Below, one piece after another: positions 21,690 to 32,791 of a stretch of DNA of 64,000 nucleotides. Position 1 is the stretch's first letter. Every line of letters starts with the position of its first letter. The stretch is from Paraspadella gotoi (Eukaryota > Chaetognatha), in NCBI GenBank assembly GCA_051294375.1, contig CM119265.1:25255132-25319131 (forward strand), written 5' to 3'. The position numbers were made by a program, and so were the translations under genes. The notes below the pieces were generated by a model. It was not told the DNA's origin, did not search any database, and saw only the letters and a program-made list of their open reading frames with translations.

Positions 21690-23065
21690 TATTTATACCG
21701 GAGATTAAATTTTACTTCTCCTTTTATCGTCGCACGAACGTCGAGAGAAAAGAGAAAAAAAAATGTGAGAAATAATAAAATATAAATAAAAAAAACAATC
21801 GAAGAAGCATAAGAGCCTTAAAATGAAAAATAGAGAGAGAGGACAGGTTGGAGGGTGAGAGGGAGTGGAGAGTGGAGAGAGAGAGAGAGGGAGAAGAGAT
21901 GAAAGGAGGGAAAAAGGAAAGAATGAGATCTGTGGCTGACAACAAATGTGAAACATCGAAAAGATCCTGTGGGAAGAAAATGGGAATCTTAATATGTTGA
22001 ATCAGCGACTGGTGTACATATTTCGTCTTAAGTATCATAAGTGTATACTAAAATTTGCTCCTTATTCTTAATAATAATTTGCGTTTATACTAAAATCTTT
22101 CAATCACAATTATGCATTGTGAAAAAAACACTATTTTAAATCAATATTCACCATCACTTACGCCGACCACTTTTATCTTGGCCCTCATCACAATTCGCAC
22201 ATTGACAGAGGCAAGTGGGTTCTCTCTCTCTCTTTCCCCCTGTGTCTCACAGATAATTTCCCGGGCGGCGATTTTAAAGATTTGATGTTTTTTAAATCAA
22301 CCAAAAAAAAGATTGAATTAAAATCTACGAGGTCATGTGACATTTCAAGGTCACGTGATGGCGCAACATTTGCGTCGGAAACTAAAATGCGACGCGAAAA
22401 GATTTTAAAAAAGCGGGAAGGCTTCTGTAGGACAGATTTATGAGGAAGAAGGAGAGATTTATGAAGAAGAGGAAGGATTTGCGCTGGGAAAAGGATGAAT
22501 TTTGGAGAACGGCGGGATTAAGTAAGACAGGAGAGAATCCAATTGAGGAAAAAAAAGTAGGGATTAAGATGCCAAGTTTAAATACATCAGATTAAAATCT
22601 ATAACGTTAATTAATACATAGATTTCCTTTCCACACCGAAATATTTTTTTTACAATTAAATTCCTTTTTCTTCACTTTTAATTGCGTTTGTAGAAACTTT
22701 TAGCGAAGCTGTGAATGTGGCCAGTCTTTTACAATCCCATCATTTGTGGCGTGGGCGCGAACTAGCGGGCCAACGAGAGTCGACGCCAAGGTGAAAGCTC
22801 CGGTGGGCGGGTCTCTTTTATGGGCGACAGTGGGCGGGGCCAATAGTGGCCGGAATGACGGTGTAGGGAAAATTAGTAAGAAAATCTGTGGCGTTGATGA
22901 CGCGAATTAAATGACGCACTTTGTGGCGCGAATTAAAAGCTACGGTTTTTAGGGATTCCCAGCTGTAAGGGAGTTTAGTGTATTTACATTTACTGTCTAA
23001 AATAGTCAAATCTAATTGTTAAACCTTTAATTTAACCCTTAATGTAAAAACTAATTTAATTCCGA
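21690..23065. other. Intron sequence, no gene seen
   Basis: Contains short GA-rich tracts (21830-21905) and a GC-richer patch with GGCG words near 22740-22930. I find no exon in frame with the GT31 gene. Confidence 0.5.
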
Positions 23066-23070
23066 ATTTA

Positions 23071-23100
23071 ATATGAAATAAAACGTTTTTGGAAAAAAGG
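23071..23100. mobile_element. Solo end of the short TIR element
   Basis: GAAATAAAACGTTTTTGG then AAAAAAGGCC matches the right end of the TIR elements at 3871-3897 and 16361-16390; a degenerate TTAACCCTTAATG tract precedes it. No left end was found. Confidence 0.35.
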
Positions 23101-24770
23101 CCAAAATCTCCATAAAATGGATTAAACGGTTCGATGCGATGATAAGTCAAGGGGTCATTCGCTTTGTCGCGTGATGAGAAAAATCGATTCAACGGGAAAA
23201 ACGAAACAAAGAAACAATGAGGAAAACAATGAAATAAAAAAAAACGAATCAGAAGGGAAACTGGTAGAGAAATTATCGACTGAAAAAAAAACTCGGAAAA
23301 AAAGATATTGAAAGGCGAATGTAGAAAAAAATCAACCGCGGTCTTATTATAACACTAATGTAATGAATCATTATGAATCATTATAGATATTGTTATAGTT
23401 ATAGATATAGTTATAGATCAGGCGTTGTTGTCGTCACAAAGTTTTGTTCTTATTTGAAATGTTGTAAATTAACGAATTTTCTCAAGCCCGAGTTTTTGAG
23501 ACCCTCGGCTCAAAGAATTAGGTAGTTTAATTTTGATTCATTTTATATCAACTAGGTACTTAAAAAGAAATGACAAAGACAAAAGCCTTTGTTTAGAAAC
23601 AAAGCGAGAGTAGGTTATAACGAACTTGTTACATAAATCCAAAACAATAATAAAACGATAGACTTGAAGATAAAAAATGTTAAAATGTTAATAATAATAA
23701 TAATTAATAATCATAATAATAATAATAATTTATTTTAACGTCAAAGGAGAGAAAATAATATATTTTTTGGCTTATATTACGAATGATCATATTTTAAAAA
23801 CATAAAAAGAGAGAAGAAAGCCGACGACGACGAAGGCTTCACTGAAGTTCGGTGAGAGTCACCAGAGTGAAACTTTTAAGTTTTCTTTCGCAATCAACCT
23901 TCTGAAATGGATAAAATCTTCATGTTTCATAGTAGTCGCGCTTCTTTGTATCTTTTTATGGCGAGATTTTACTTTCGCCGACCGCGGTTTTGGCGCCTTT
24001 GTTACAACAAATATAACATTATTCATTCATTCATTCATATAATCTTTTTAAAAATAGGTTAAAGTTTATCTAAATCGTCTTAAATTTTTCAACTTCTATC
24101 CGAGAAGAAAGTCACGCCTCCCGTTAGAAAAAAAGAATTCTGACCGTAACACCCGGTAGCTCGTTACAAGATTTTCGGGACTTGAGCGAAAGACGTGGGC
24201 GGGTTAATGGATGGTAAGTCACGAGTGATGGACTCATTATCGGGAAGGTGGGTAGAGTAAGGGTAAGGGAAGGAAAGACCCAGAGTTGGAAGACAATAGA
24301 CGAGGAAAGGAAAGGAAAGAAAAGGAAAGTAGCAAAAAAACAAGAACCTTCTCATCAAGCCTCACGTACCGGTACCGCGGTGTAATTTAGAGAAGGAAGT
24401 TCGATTGCTTGTATTCATGCAATCGAGTTATATTGATAAAACCATTTAATGTCAAATACGGTTCGATTTCAAAATAGGATCATACATCAGAACCCTTCAG
24501 TCGATAATCGAAGGAAGAAAACCTCCGCATATTTTGAAAGTTTAAAACCATCAAAATCTGGAGCGGGCGTTAGGGGGTCGGTTGATTCTGTCCTGGCGGG
24601 AAAAGACTATCGACGAAGATCACGATAATGAGGAGGCGGAACCGGGATGCGTGATGTAATCCGAAATTCGATGGGAGTGCCTCGCGCGGAATTTCGAAAC
24701 GATTCTCAAAATTAACCGGGCATTTTTTTGGTCATAAAATTGCCGACTAATAGTGATAATAATAACGTTA
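23101..24770. other. Intron sequence, no gene seen
   Basis: AT-rich, with ATA/AAT runs at 23690-23735 and an ATTC run near 24020. No recognisable element. Confidence 0.5.
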
Positions 24771-24771
24771 T

Positions 24772-25065
24772 GTAGTCGGGCATTGCCTAGGTTCACCCCG
24801 CCTAGAATCATGACACTTTCAGTTGTGACCCGGTGGCTGATTGAGTAAAGCCATCAGCTCATTGAGTAAAGCCATCAGCTCCCAACCCGGTACCTACCCT
24901 GCGGGAAGCGTGAGGACGGCCGTAAGCCGCCTTGGGGGCATGGCAAACCCTCAAGCCTGGTTCCAAGCCCAGGGACCCGTTCCATAGCTACTAGAGGGGG
25001 TTATGGAAGTTACGGACAGTCATCTTCAGCCCACGTAGCGCCTTATCCACAGTTATAGCGTTAAA
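24772..25065 (+). mobile_element. tRNA-derived SINE, family 1, copy 3 (near full length)
   Basis: GTCGGGCATTGCCTAGGTTC, then GTGGCTGATTGAGTAAAGCC (A-box-like; this 26-base segment is duplicated in tandem), GGTACCTACCCTGCGGGAAGC, GAGGACGGCCGTAAGCC, CAAACCCTCAAGCCTGGTTCC and CGTAGCGCCTTATCCAC. Same order as copy 2 but on the plus strand. Confidence 0.75.
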
Positions 25066-26985
25066 AAGAACAAATAGTGAAAAAAGAAAGTTGTAGTACT
25101 CGTAGCTTAAAAAAAAGGACAACGGGAGGATATTGACCTTTTACGCACTTTAAAACAGGACAAAGACTCTTTAAGACCTTAGACAATTGAGAGGTTGCAG
25201 GGCGAACGGATGCCCTAGAGACGATGGCGATTCTCGATGGATCTACGAAGGAGGAAAAAGTAGGGTAAAGTTGGGGGGAAAGGGGGGTTATTATATGATG
25301 AGGGGGAGGGGGAGAGAGAGAGAGGAAACCTTTTCCAGAGAAGCGAGAGAAGGTAGAATAATTGGGGAGGCGGAAAAAAAAGATTAATAGAATGGAATAA
25401 GAAATAATAATAAAGTTAAAAGGGAAAACTATGTCCTAAGTATAAACTTGAGTATAGAAAGGGAAGGACAGACAACCGGGATGAGATCAAGAAAAATGTA
25501 GGGTAAGGATAACAGCGGATCTTTCAAGCCCGGTTCACATGACAAGAAAGGACGAATTGTGAAGCGATTGAGACGAGAAAATAGCTTGGTGACGGAAGAG
25601 GCTGTGAGAAAGAGTGAGAGGGAGAGAAGGGGAGAGGGGTGAGAGAGAGAGTGAAACAAAGGAATGAACTGGGTTGACTCAAAAGTAGGAAAAAGCCAGG
25701 GGGCCCGGAGAGAAAGGGGGAAAACAAAACAAAAAAGAATGGTTAAACCACAAAAAATCGGGTGATCTGGAAAACATGTGAAAACCTTTCACGCTTCGTG
25801 AACCCCAGGAAACTCGAGTGGCCAAACGGAGCGAAAGGAAGAAAGTTATCAAAAACTTTGATCTTTTCCACAAAAGAAAACAAAAATCCGGCGAAGAAAG
25901 AAAAAAAAAACAAAAGATTCGGTTCAAAGATAAGAAAACAGAGAGAGAAGTTTTTGCTTGGGCGACTGGCGGTTTACTTCTCTAGAGAGGGGAGGAGGGA
26001 GAAGGGAGCGGAAACTGGGGGGGGTGAGGGAAGTCGACTCTCGAGTGTGAAAAAAATAAATCGAAAGACAAGACGAGTCGGGGTGAGAGGGAGGCGAAGC
26101 GAGAAGGGAGAAGCAAAGACGGGGAGTCGAAGATAAGGGAAAAACTCTCTCGAAGAAAAAAAAAGATTCTTTCATTTTAAACGATTATTCTAACCGATAA
26201 TGACGCCTTTCGAGAAAAAAAAAAGAAAAGGAAAACCGTAAAAAATACGAAGCTAAATAGTGAATGAGGAAACTCGGGTCTGCTCTCTTTTTGTTTACAA
26301 GAAAAAGCCTCATTGTTTAAACTGTTAATTGATGTCTTTAACCCTTGGCAGTTCTGCACCGCTCGTAGAAGGTTGTTTTTAACCCCGTAATTTAAGTTTT
26401 TTTAAAAGACATATTGCCATGTATTTTTAAATAATAAGTATATAAAAATACGTTTTAAACCGATCTAAATAATATTAATATGATTATAAGACTAGAAACA
26501 GAAATCATTCGTCACCCTCTCCCCGACCTTCTGTTATTTCTGTATCTCTATCGATTTTCGCGTCATCTCACGTCTTTTGGCTGTGAACCCATTCGCGACG
26601 TGACTGTATCACGTGACACGTTTCGCTTCGTGATTTAGTCACGTGACGTACGAATGACATCCGCTCGTCGTCTAACGTTCGTTTCAAGTTTATCGATTTC
26701 GTGCCTCGAGTTCCCATCTCAACGTAAAATCGGAGACAAGAGTACAACTTTTGAATCAATGTCTCTTTAACATACATAGATTACATACATATTGAGGGAG
26801 TAAACATGAGATTTAATAAGTAACTTAGGTGAATTAAAAAGTCAACGCTCGTAGTTTTATCATGGTGACCAGTGACCACGTATGTACTAAAAACCATTCT
26901 ATTTAGAGATAACTTTGTTTGAAAAGTAAAAGAGTTTTATTTTGGTTGTTTTTTCATTAAGTTTCAACAACGATTATTATTTAAT
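25066..26985. other. Intron sequence, no gene seen
   Basis: Purine-rich patches (25290-25330, 25600-25650, 25980-26160). CACGTGA words cluster at 26610-26650. No exon recognised. Confidence 0.5.
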
Positions 26986-26990
26986 ATCGG

Positions 26991-27026
26991 TCATGTTTCG
27001 GTTATTATTGCAAACCTTCATCAGCG
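26991..27026 (-). other. Hammerhead-like core motif (CTGATGA ... CGAAAC)
   Basis: Minus strand: CTGATGAAGG, a short GGTT/AACC pairing across a 9-base loop, then CGAAACATG. CTGATGA plus GAAA separated by a small stem is the conserved core of hammerhead ribozymes, which occur in several retroelements. I could not establish the stems that should enclose the core, and the first pair of stem II is A-C, so this is only a motif match. Confidence 0.2.
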
Positions 27027-27094
27027 CAAAAAAAATGATATAGCGATAACATAATACTTAAGGGAGTGGGCTTTTCATACAAATGAAACATTCT

Positions 27095-27220
27095 TTGAAA
27101 CATTATACCACTTCAATGGTAGGGAAGGCAGGTACTCTGGGAGTGAATAAACGAGTCTGCGAGAGAGTCTTGATTGAAAGCTTGCAGGGACCTGCTATGT
27201 CATTATCTAGTAAGAGTGAT
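27095..27220 (+). repeat. Dispersed repeat shared with 57145-57268
   Basis: Shares GAAAC.ATAT.CCA, GAAGGCAGGTACTCT / GAAGCCAGGTGCTCT, GTCTTGATTGAAAGCTT and ACCTGCTAT.TCATTATCT.GTAAGAGT in order with 57145-57268. The family is unknown. The small open frame across it is not conserved between the two copies. Confidence 0.6.
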
Positions 27221-27385
27221 GGAAGCCTTGACAAAAGCCTGTCCAAAAGTAAGGGAGGGAAAGATCAGGCCATTTAAAACTTCTTTTTGTCATTAAATCC
27301 ACAAATGAACCGCAATGTCCGCCTACCAATCCCCTGCCCCACCTTTTCCCTTCACCCTCGAATAGAAAAGTCATTAAGAACTTAC

Positions 27386-27508
27386 CTAATCGGGCGTCGA
27401 AATGGTCCGGCGCCGTATGGACAAAGGTAAGGAGAAAGGGTGAGGAATTGTTGGCCAGACGACAAAGATTTTCGTTGTTAATGAGGTATTTGAAGGCGTG
27501 GGGATTAA
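27386..27508 (-). CDS. GT31 gene, second coding exon (NPHAFKYLINNENLC ... APDHFDARL)
   Basis: Acceptor CTCTCTCTCCCGCAG ends at 27509; donor G|GTAAGT follows 27386. Two bases complete a Val codon, then 40 codons read NPHAFKYLINNENLC, RLANNSSPFLLTFVHT and APDHFDARL, then one base. NPH.F.YLIN...C and VH.APDHF..R are typical of the start of the catalytic domain in invertebrate GT31 enzymes. NSS at residue 68 is a potential glycosylation site. Enters in phase 1 and leaves in phase 1, fitting exon 1 (KPRP-V) and exon 3 (ARL-A-IRNTWG). Confidence 0.95.
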   Translation of the reverse strand, partial: LIPTPSNTSLTTKIFVVWPTIPHPFSLPLSIRRRTISTPD

Positions 27509-27764
27509 CTGCGGGAGAGAGAGAGAAAAATTCATGAATAACCATGTAGAAGTTGATGCCGTAAATATTAATACTAATACGATGGGTAATTATGCGTGAT
27601 AAAAATATTATTACTACGAAAAAGGTAAAATTTAAAAATTAATATAATATAAAAAGTTTAAAATATTTTACATAATTTTACAACGAGTTAAAACTTGGAG
27701 CGAGAGAAAAGTAAACGGGCTAAATGTTTGAGTCCGTATTCACGCGACTCCTAATATTGGGCTC

Positions 27765-27870
27765 CAACCCAGACAACTCCGATCCATTCATCGCTACTTA
27801 AGGGATTCGAAGGGTAATTGAACCGATAGCGCCACTGTGCTCCTATTTGCGCCGATGCGTCGCTGTACTT
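27765..27870 (-). repeat. SINE-like segment with CCTTCGAATCCC
   Basis: Minus strand GTGGCGCTATCGGTTC then CCTTCGAATCCC, resembling shortened A and B boxes, followed by GGATCGGAGTTGTCTGGG. Duplicated (noisily) at about 33280-33400. Confidence 0.3.
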
Positions 27871-28574
27871 CAGTAATAAGGAGACCGACGCAAGTCCCCA
27901 GAAAAAATAAAAAGTATGTTAGTTGAAACCTCGGCCATGTTTTTTTTTTTAAATATTTGTATCATTAAAACTTCTCGTTATAACTTAGTTCATCAAAGTA
28001 AAACACTCCACTGAACAAAAAACAATACACAAGCTCACAATTCCCTCCTCACCACATCCATCCCACAAACTCGACAACCACAGTCAGAACCCTTCGTGCC
28101 TCGAGCCACAACCCGACGGCGCTAAGACCCGTTTTCTCGTTATTAGTTTTAAACTCGGTTCAACGTTGACAAAATGACTCCCGTCGGACCGTAAATATTG
28201 CATCAAGAGCGACGGGAGAAAATTATTATTATTTTTTTTAAAATATCTATTTCGCTTCGTTATTCCGCTGATTAAAACTCAATTTATGGCACCGAACGAG
28301 AAAAACATTCGTCTATGAAAAGAAGGAAAGTATTTAACATGAAATTATTTTAATTAATTCAAAGTCTTTAATTCTTTGCGACGAGCGTCTCTAAATTACT
28401 TTATTTGGTTAAAATATTGATTATAAATTTCAAAGGAGAAATAACATTGCGTTGAAAAAGATTTATAATTCTCTCCATTACCTATCTTTAAGAATGCTTT
28501 TTTTAAGTAGAGTAATAAAATAATTTTTATTAAATGATGAAATACAAATGGAAAAAAAAATAGATTGACGTTAC

Positions 28575-28716
28575 CTGGACGAGGTTTTTGATTTGAAGAG
28601 ATTTGCTGGTTTCGCATAAAATTCACGATGGGATTTCTGAGAAATAAGGGTTTGAAAGAGAAGGCGATAACAAATAGCGCAAATATCAACCACAAATATC
28701 TTATGAGCAATCTCAT
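28575..28716 (-). CDS. GT31 gene, first coding exon (signal anchor)
   Basis: ATG at 28716-28714, then 47 residues and one base, ending at donor CCAG|GTAACG. The peptide is a short basic cytoplasmic tail (MRLLIR), a hydrophobic anchor (about residues 7-23, YLWLIFALFVIAFSF) and a polar stem (NFMRNQQISSNQKPRP), as expected for a type II Golgi glycosyltransferase. I chose this ATG because the next upstream in-frame candidate is only a TTG. Phase 1 at the donor fits exon 2 to give KPRP-V-NPH. A damaged second copy lies at 34143-34300. Confidence 0.85.
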
Positions 28717-28786
28717 TTCCAAACGAATTTTTAAGGTTTAGCGCGTATAAATAAACACCACGCTGGTGCAGGGACAGTTTGTTATC

Positions 28787-28790
<4 letters not shown>

Positions 28791-28847
<57 letters not shown>
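28791..28847. repeat. (GA)n microsatellite just upstream of GT31 exon 1
   Basis: About 28 GA units, 75 bases upstream of the GT31 start codon, so in its 5' UTR or promoter region; CT-rich as seen by the gene. Confidence 0.95.
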
Positions 28848-28849
<2 letters not shown>

Positions 28850-29324
28850 GGTAAGAGTAAGAGAGGGCAAAAACAGGTCACTTGCAGTTCAAAATAAGGA
28901 CAATCAAATTAGCAGTTTTTTCCGACCCATGAAGGGTTTGCCCGCTCTTTCTTTTTTTCTCTCTCTCTCTCTCTCTCCATCTCTCACACACACGTTTTTT
29001 CCCTTGGATTTCCATCAATTTTTCCTTTTTTTTTTCTCCTTAATCTGAAAAAATGAAACCCAGAAGCCCTCTACCCTCAACGACTTTATCCCTAAAGCAT
29101 CGGGTGAATCGATGGCCTCATCTCTTCCTTACCGAATGCAATTCCATTCTCGTCCCAAGGAAATTTGTCTCCGACTACGAAAACTTGTTCGACCCCTCCC
29201 CTTCGTCCCATTCTCACAAGCCCCCCCCCCTTCCCACTCTCCAAAGAGCCACCCTTCCCTCAATCGGGTCGTCAACCCTCGCTTACCCTCTTTCGGTACT
29301 CGTACTCAACTCGTTCGAGAATCA

Positions 29325-29390
29325 ACACCACCTATGGCGCCGGAGGTAGCTCGAGCTCTTACCGACCCGAAAGGACTCGGGTTCGCGACC
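29325..29390 (+). mobile_element. tRNA-derived SINE head, family 2
   Basis: TGGCGCCGGAGGTAGC (A-box) and GGGTTCGCGACC (B-box) are separated by 44 bases start to start, exactly the spacing of a tRNA gene. The acceptor stem is not paired, so it is a SINE head rather than a tRNA. The copy in duplication unit B (34943-35005) keeps both boxes. Confidence 0.6.
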
Positions 29391-29996
29391 TGCTGATTCG
29401 CACAAGTAAGCGCGATGGGGCCAGAAGACTACAGCCCAATCCGTAGTCTTGTGAGCAACGGACGACGAACTGCTCGAGGTCTTCCAATCAATCGACCTTA
29501 ACAGAGACTTACTAACCCCCTACCCTTCCCCTACCCTTCCCCTACCCCCCTCCTCTTTCTCCCTTCTCTCCTAACCCCATTTCCGAATTTTCCTCCCCCA
29601 ATAATTTTTTCCCCTCTCTCTTTCCTTCTTTTCTCAAATCCTTAAATTTTTTAACTTTTTTTTAAGTTTTTAATTATGAAATGGATAGAAACTTATTATT
29701 ATTTTTATTTAATAAATAGCAAGCTATCTTGTTCCTGACTTTGGAAAAGCTATGGAGGGTTAACGTCCCCTTCCTTCTTATGAGATTTCAAGCAAGACTC
29801 CGACCCAATCTCGTTTAGAAACTCCCAGAGTTTAGTTTAGTTTAGTAACTCCCAGAGAACCTCACTCGCTTCCCTATCAATGAAGTTACATAATATTTTT
29901 TCAACCCTATCAAAATTATCAGGGGCAAGAAGAAGGGTAGTTGAATATCCTACAAGCATCTTGCCATCAATCAGCTTGTCATTCCAAAGGGCTCAC
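29391..29996. other. No gene seen between SINE head and signal-anchor exon
   Basis: CCCTACCC-rich stretch at 29510-29545, then AT-rich sequence. AATAAATAGCAAGCTATCTTG at 29710 resembles 10389-10405, perhaps another dispersed repeat tail. Confidence 0.4.
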
Positions 29997-30208
29997 CTTC
30001 CCCTGCTATCCTCCGGCCGCGCGGCGAGGACCTCTCGTATCGTCCGGCCGTTTCCATCCGGCGCCGAGATCCGGACGAGATTGAGTCTGACTCCGGGAGA
30101 AGTCCAAAGGAGGAGAGATACGCAGAGGAATAGGAGGAGCGAGGCTGAAGCGGCTTTGGGGAGGGTGAGTCGCCTCCAGTGGAAGAATAGGCGGTGGGCG
30201 GAGATCAT
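29997..30208 (-). CDS. Candidate first coding exon with a signal anchor (second 5' exon or separate gene)
   Basis: Minus strand ATG at 30208-30206 opens 70 codons ending at a strong donor GGGGAAG|GTGAGC. The peptide has a basic head (MISAHRLFFHWRRLTLPK), a clear hydrophobic anchor (AASASLLLFLCVSLLLWT) and a polar stem (ISAPDGNGRTIREVLAARP), the layout of a Golgi type II enzyme. It lies 1.3 kb upstream of GT31 exon 1 in a GC-rich patch. It ends in phase 2, so joining it to GT31 exon 2 would create an immediate stop; it cannot be a simple alternative exon 1. It may belong to another transcript, or be non-coding. A frameshifted copy is at 35638-35840. Confidence 0.4.
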
Positions 30209-30309
30209 GATGAAAGGAGGTGAGGAATTTGGGGATGGTAAGTGCGGCGGCGTCGGGAGCGGCGTCAGTGACGACGACGCCGCTGACGACGAAGATCGCA
30301 AAACGCTCG

Positions 30310-31390
30310 ATCACAAAACCGTGAGCTTAAATATTTCTAATCGTAGTTCACGCGGGCTTCCTCGTTGTTTGCTCTGTTCACGACCAGCATAGAGATAATA
30401 AGCCGATTGCGCGGGGAAAAAAAGAATCGCCTGTATCACGTACAGTAAAAAACCCGTCGCACCAAAAAACCGTCGCTCACGTTTTTTTCCTTCCAGGAAA
30501 AAAAAAATTTAGCGTTGATCGTAACGAAAATCGCGCGCCTCTCTCGGAACTAGAAAACGCGCGCCTGGCGCTAATTCGCGTCGAGGGTTCGAGCGCTGAT
30601 TCGATTAGCTGTCGTCGTTGTCGTCGAGTTGAGCTTTCGTCTCGTTTTCTCGTTTTATTTTTTCACGAGGTTTTGTTTTTTTTCTTCACTCTCTTTCGTA
30701 ATGTTTTGTCTCGACTGTCGAGGAGCGGAGAGAAGTCACACAAAACAAACGGCGGTCGGTGAAGCGATGAGATCACGCGGACGAGTGAGATATCACAGTC
30801 GGTTTTTGGGGGGGGCTGGAAATAAGGAGGCGCGAGACTATTTCCCCGTTCTTGTTTTGTCACAGATGGTCGCTGACAAGGAATTCACGATGATAAATTC
30901 CTTCGTTTTTGGAACCAAAAGTAAGTTTTTTCAACGGGCGAGTCGATCGTTTGTCCGAATGCCGTTGATGGAAAGAGGGCGTGGAGATGAACGAGGTCAC
31001 GTGACATGACGCGTCGTCGTCGTCGTCGAGATTGAACATCCGGGGAGAAGAGGAAGAGGAAGAGGAAACGACGATTTCTTTGAATATTTTTTTTTAATTT
31101 CGGGTTTGAATTCACATTTTGTTTTCATTTACGGTCAAGATTCAGTTGCCGGCCTTTTATTTTCGTTTGAATTCAAATCGTTTTCTGAAATTTAAAAAAA
31201 ATCTACATTAAAATGTCAAAAAAAATTAAACGTAATGCTAACGATAAAACTTATGTCTATATATCTTGAAGTGAAAAATCTTGTCGGGTGGAGATAACTT
31301 TATGAAAAAAATTCGACGAAGCGAAGACGACAGAAAACTCAGATAGCGCGATGTGTGTATGAACGAATGAAACGGGAAAAATGATATGAA
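30310..31390. other. GC-richer region, possible promoter or CpG-rich zone; no gene recognised
   Basis: CG dinucleotides are frequent (30490-30620, 30960-31060), unlike the surrounding AT-rich sequence. No TATA box or exon can be assigned with confidence. Confidence 0.3.
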
Positions 31391-31391
31391 T

Positions 31392-31405
31392 GAGAGAGAG
31401 AGAGT

Positions 31406-31445
<40 letters not shown>
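31392..31445. repeat. (GA)n microsatellite
   Basis: GA dinucleotide tract, present in shortened form in unit B at 37096-37135. Confidence 0.95.
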
Positions 31446-31448
<3 letters not shown>

Positions 31449-32549
31449 TAGTTAATACTTTACATGATACAAACAAAATGCACAGAAACAAAGAACTTAA
31501 CAACTAATTAAAAAAAGTTTGTTTAGGTAAAGATGTAAAAAAAATTCTGGGAAATCCTAATGAATGGTTAAAATTACTTTAAGAATTCTAACTGCAACGA
31601 AAATATTTGAAAAAGAAAGTAATACAAAATAAAATCGTGACAAAGAAATTGTGAAATTGGATACGTAAGAAAAGTCGACATGGGAGAAGTGAAAAGACGA
31701 AGGGGAGGAGGAAGAGGAGGAGGAGGAGAACGAGACAGAAGAGGAAGAGACGGGGAATTTCTTGGAAATTCGCGTGGCTTGACTCCAAATCCTGAGAGAA
31801 TCGGAGAAAAAATACTACGAAAATCGAAAATGAGCGGGAAAAAAAGGTTGAGAGAAAAAAGAATAGAATGTTGTGCAGAGAGAGAGAGACGGAGAGAAGT
31901 AGAGCAAGAGAGAGAATATTTGCAGATTGGAAGACTAGATGAGTTTTTGTGTGAGAGAGAGATGAGAGAGAGAAATCAAACTTTTGACTTTTCATTTGTA
32001 CGTTTTTCATGAATAAATATCGCTGTTTGTTAACAAAGAAAAAAGATATTTTATACAAATCTTATTGTACGATATCCCAAGTTTCGCTTCTTCTGTATCT
32101 ATAATAATTCCAAACAAGTATTGATCATTTGTGAAATAAAACAATTACGTTTATATTATTTTTTATTCACTCTTACATTTTTCGATTTTAGAGCAGCGAT
32201 GAAATTTTCGAGCACTCAAGGTAAACAGTGACTTCAAGGAAACAAGTTTAAACATAATAGTAATTGCATCTTTGTGATTAAAACTTTAAAAGAATACGAT
32301 AATTGTGTCTTTTTCAATTTCTGATGAGGCTCGACCAACTCCACTCCCAATATACGTAAAAAAATTACGTAATTGCGAGTGAGTCATTGTCAAAGTTAAA
32401 AAAGAAAAGCAAAACAACAATTTGAAATGTTTAAATTTTTTATTCTGTAAAAAAAGACTCGAGTTTTTTGAACGAACTTTGTACTTGTAACTAAAAGAAA
32501 AGCGGAAATAAAGAAATAACAAAGATTCTTTCTCTCTGCCTGTCGATCT

Positions 32550-32791
32550 NNNNNNNNNNNNNNNNNNNNNNNNNNNNNNNNNNNNNNNNNNNNNNNNNNN
32601 NNNNNNNNNNNNNNNNNNNNNNNNNNNNNNNNNNNNNNNNNNNNNNNNNNNNNNNNNNNNNNNNNNNNNNNNNNNNNNNNNNNNNNNNNNNNNNNNNNNN
32701 NNNNNNNNNNNNNNNNNNNNNNNNNNNNNNNNNNNNNNNNNNNNNNNNNNNNNNNNNNNNNNNNNNNNNNNNNNNNNNNNNNNNNNNNNNN
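32550..32791. other. Assembly gap (242 N)
   Basis: Run of N in duplication unit A. In unit B the corresponding interval (about 38275-38537) is a CT-rich then GA-rich palindromic microsatellite, which explains the gap. Confidence 0.99.

Noticed and set aside
29053-29450. Overlapping frames, one with TTYGAGGSSSSYR resembling an intermediate-filament head
   Set aside because: The stretch holds A- and B-box sequences at tRNA spacing, so it is better explained as a SINE head; the frame ends soon after.
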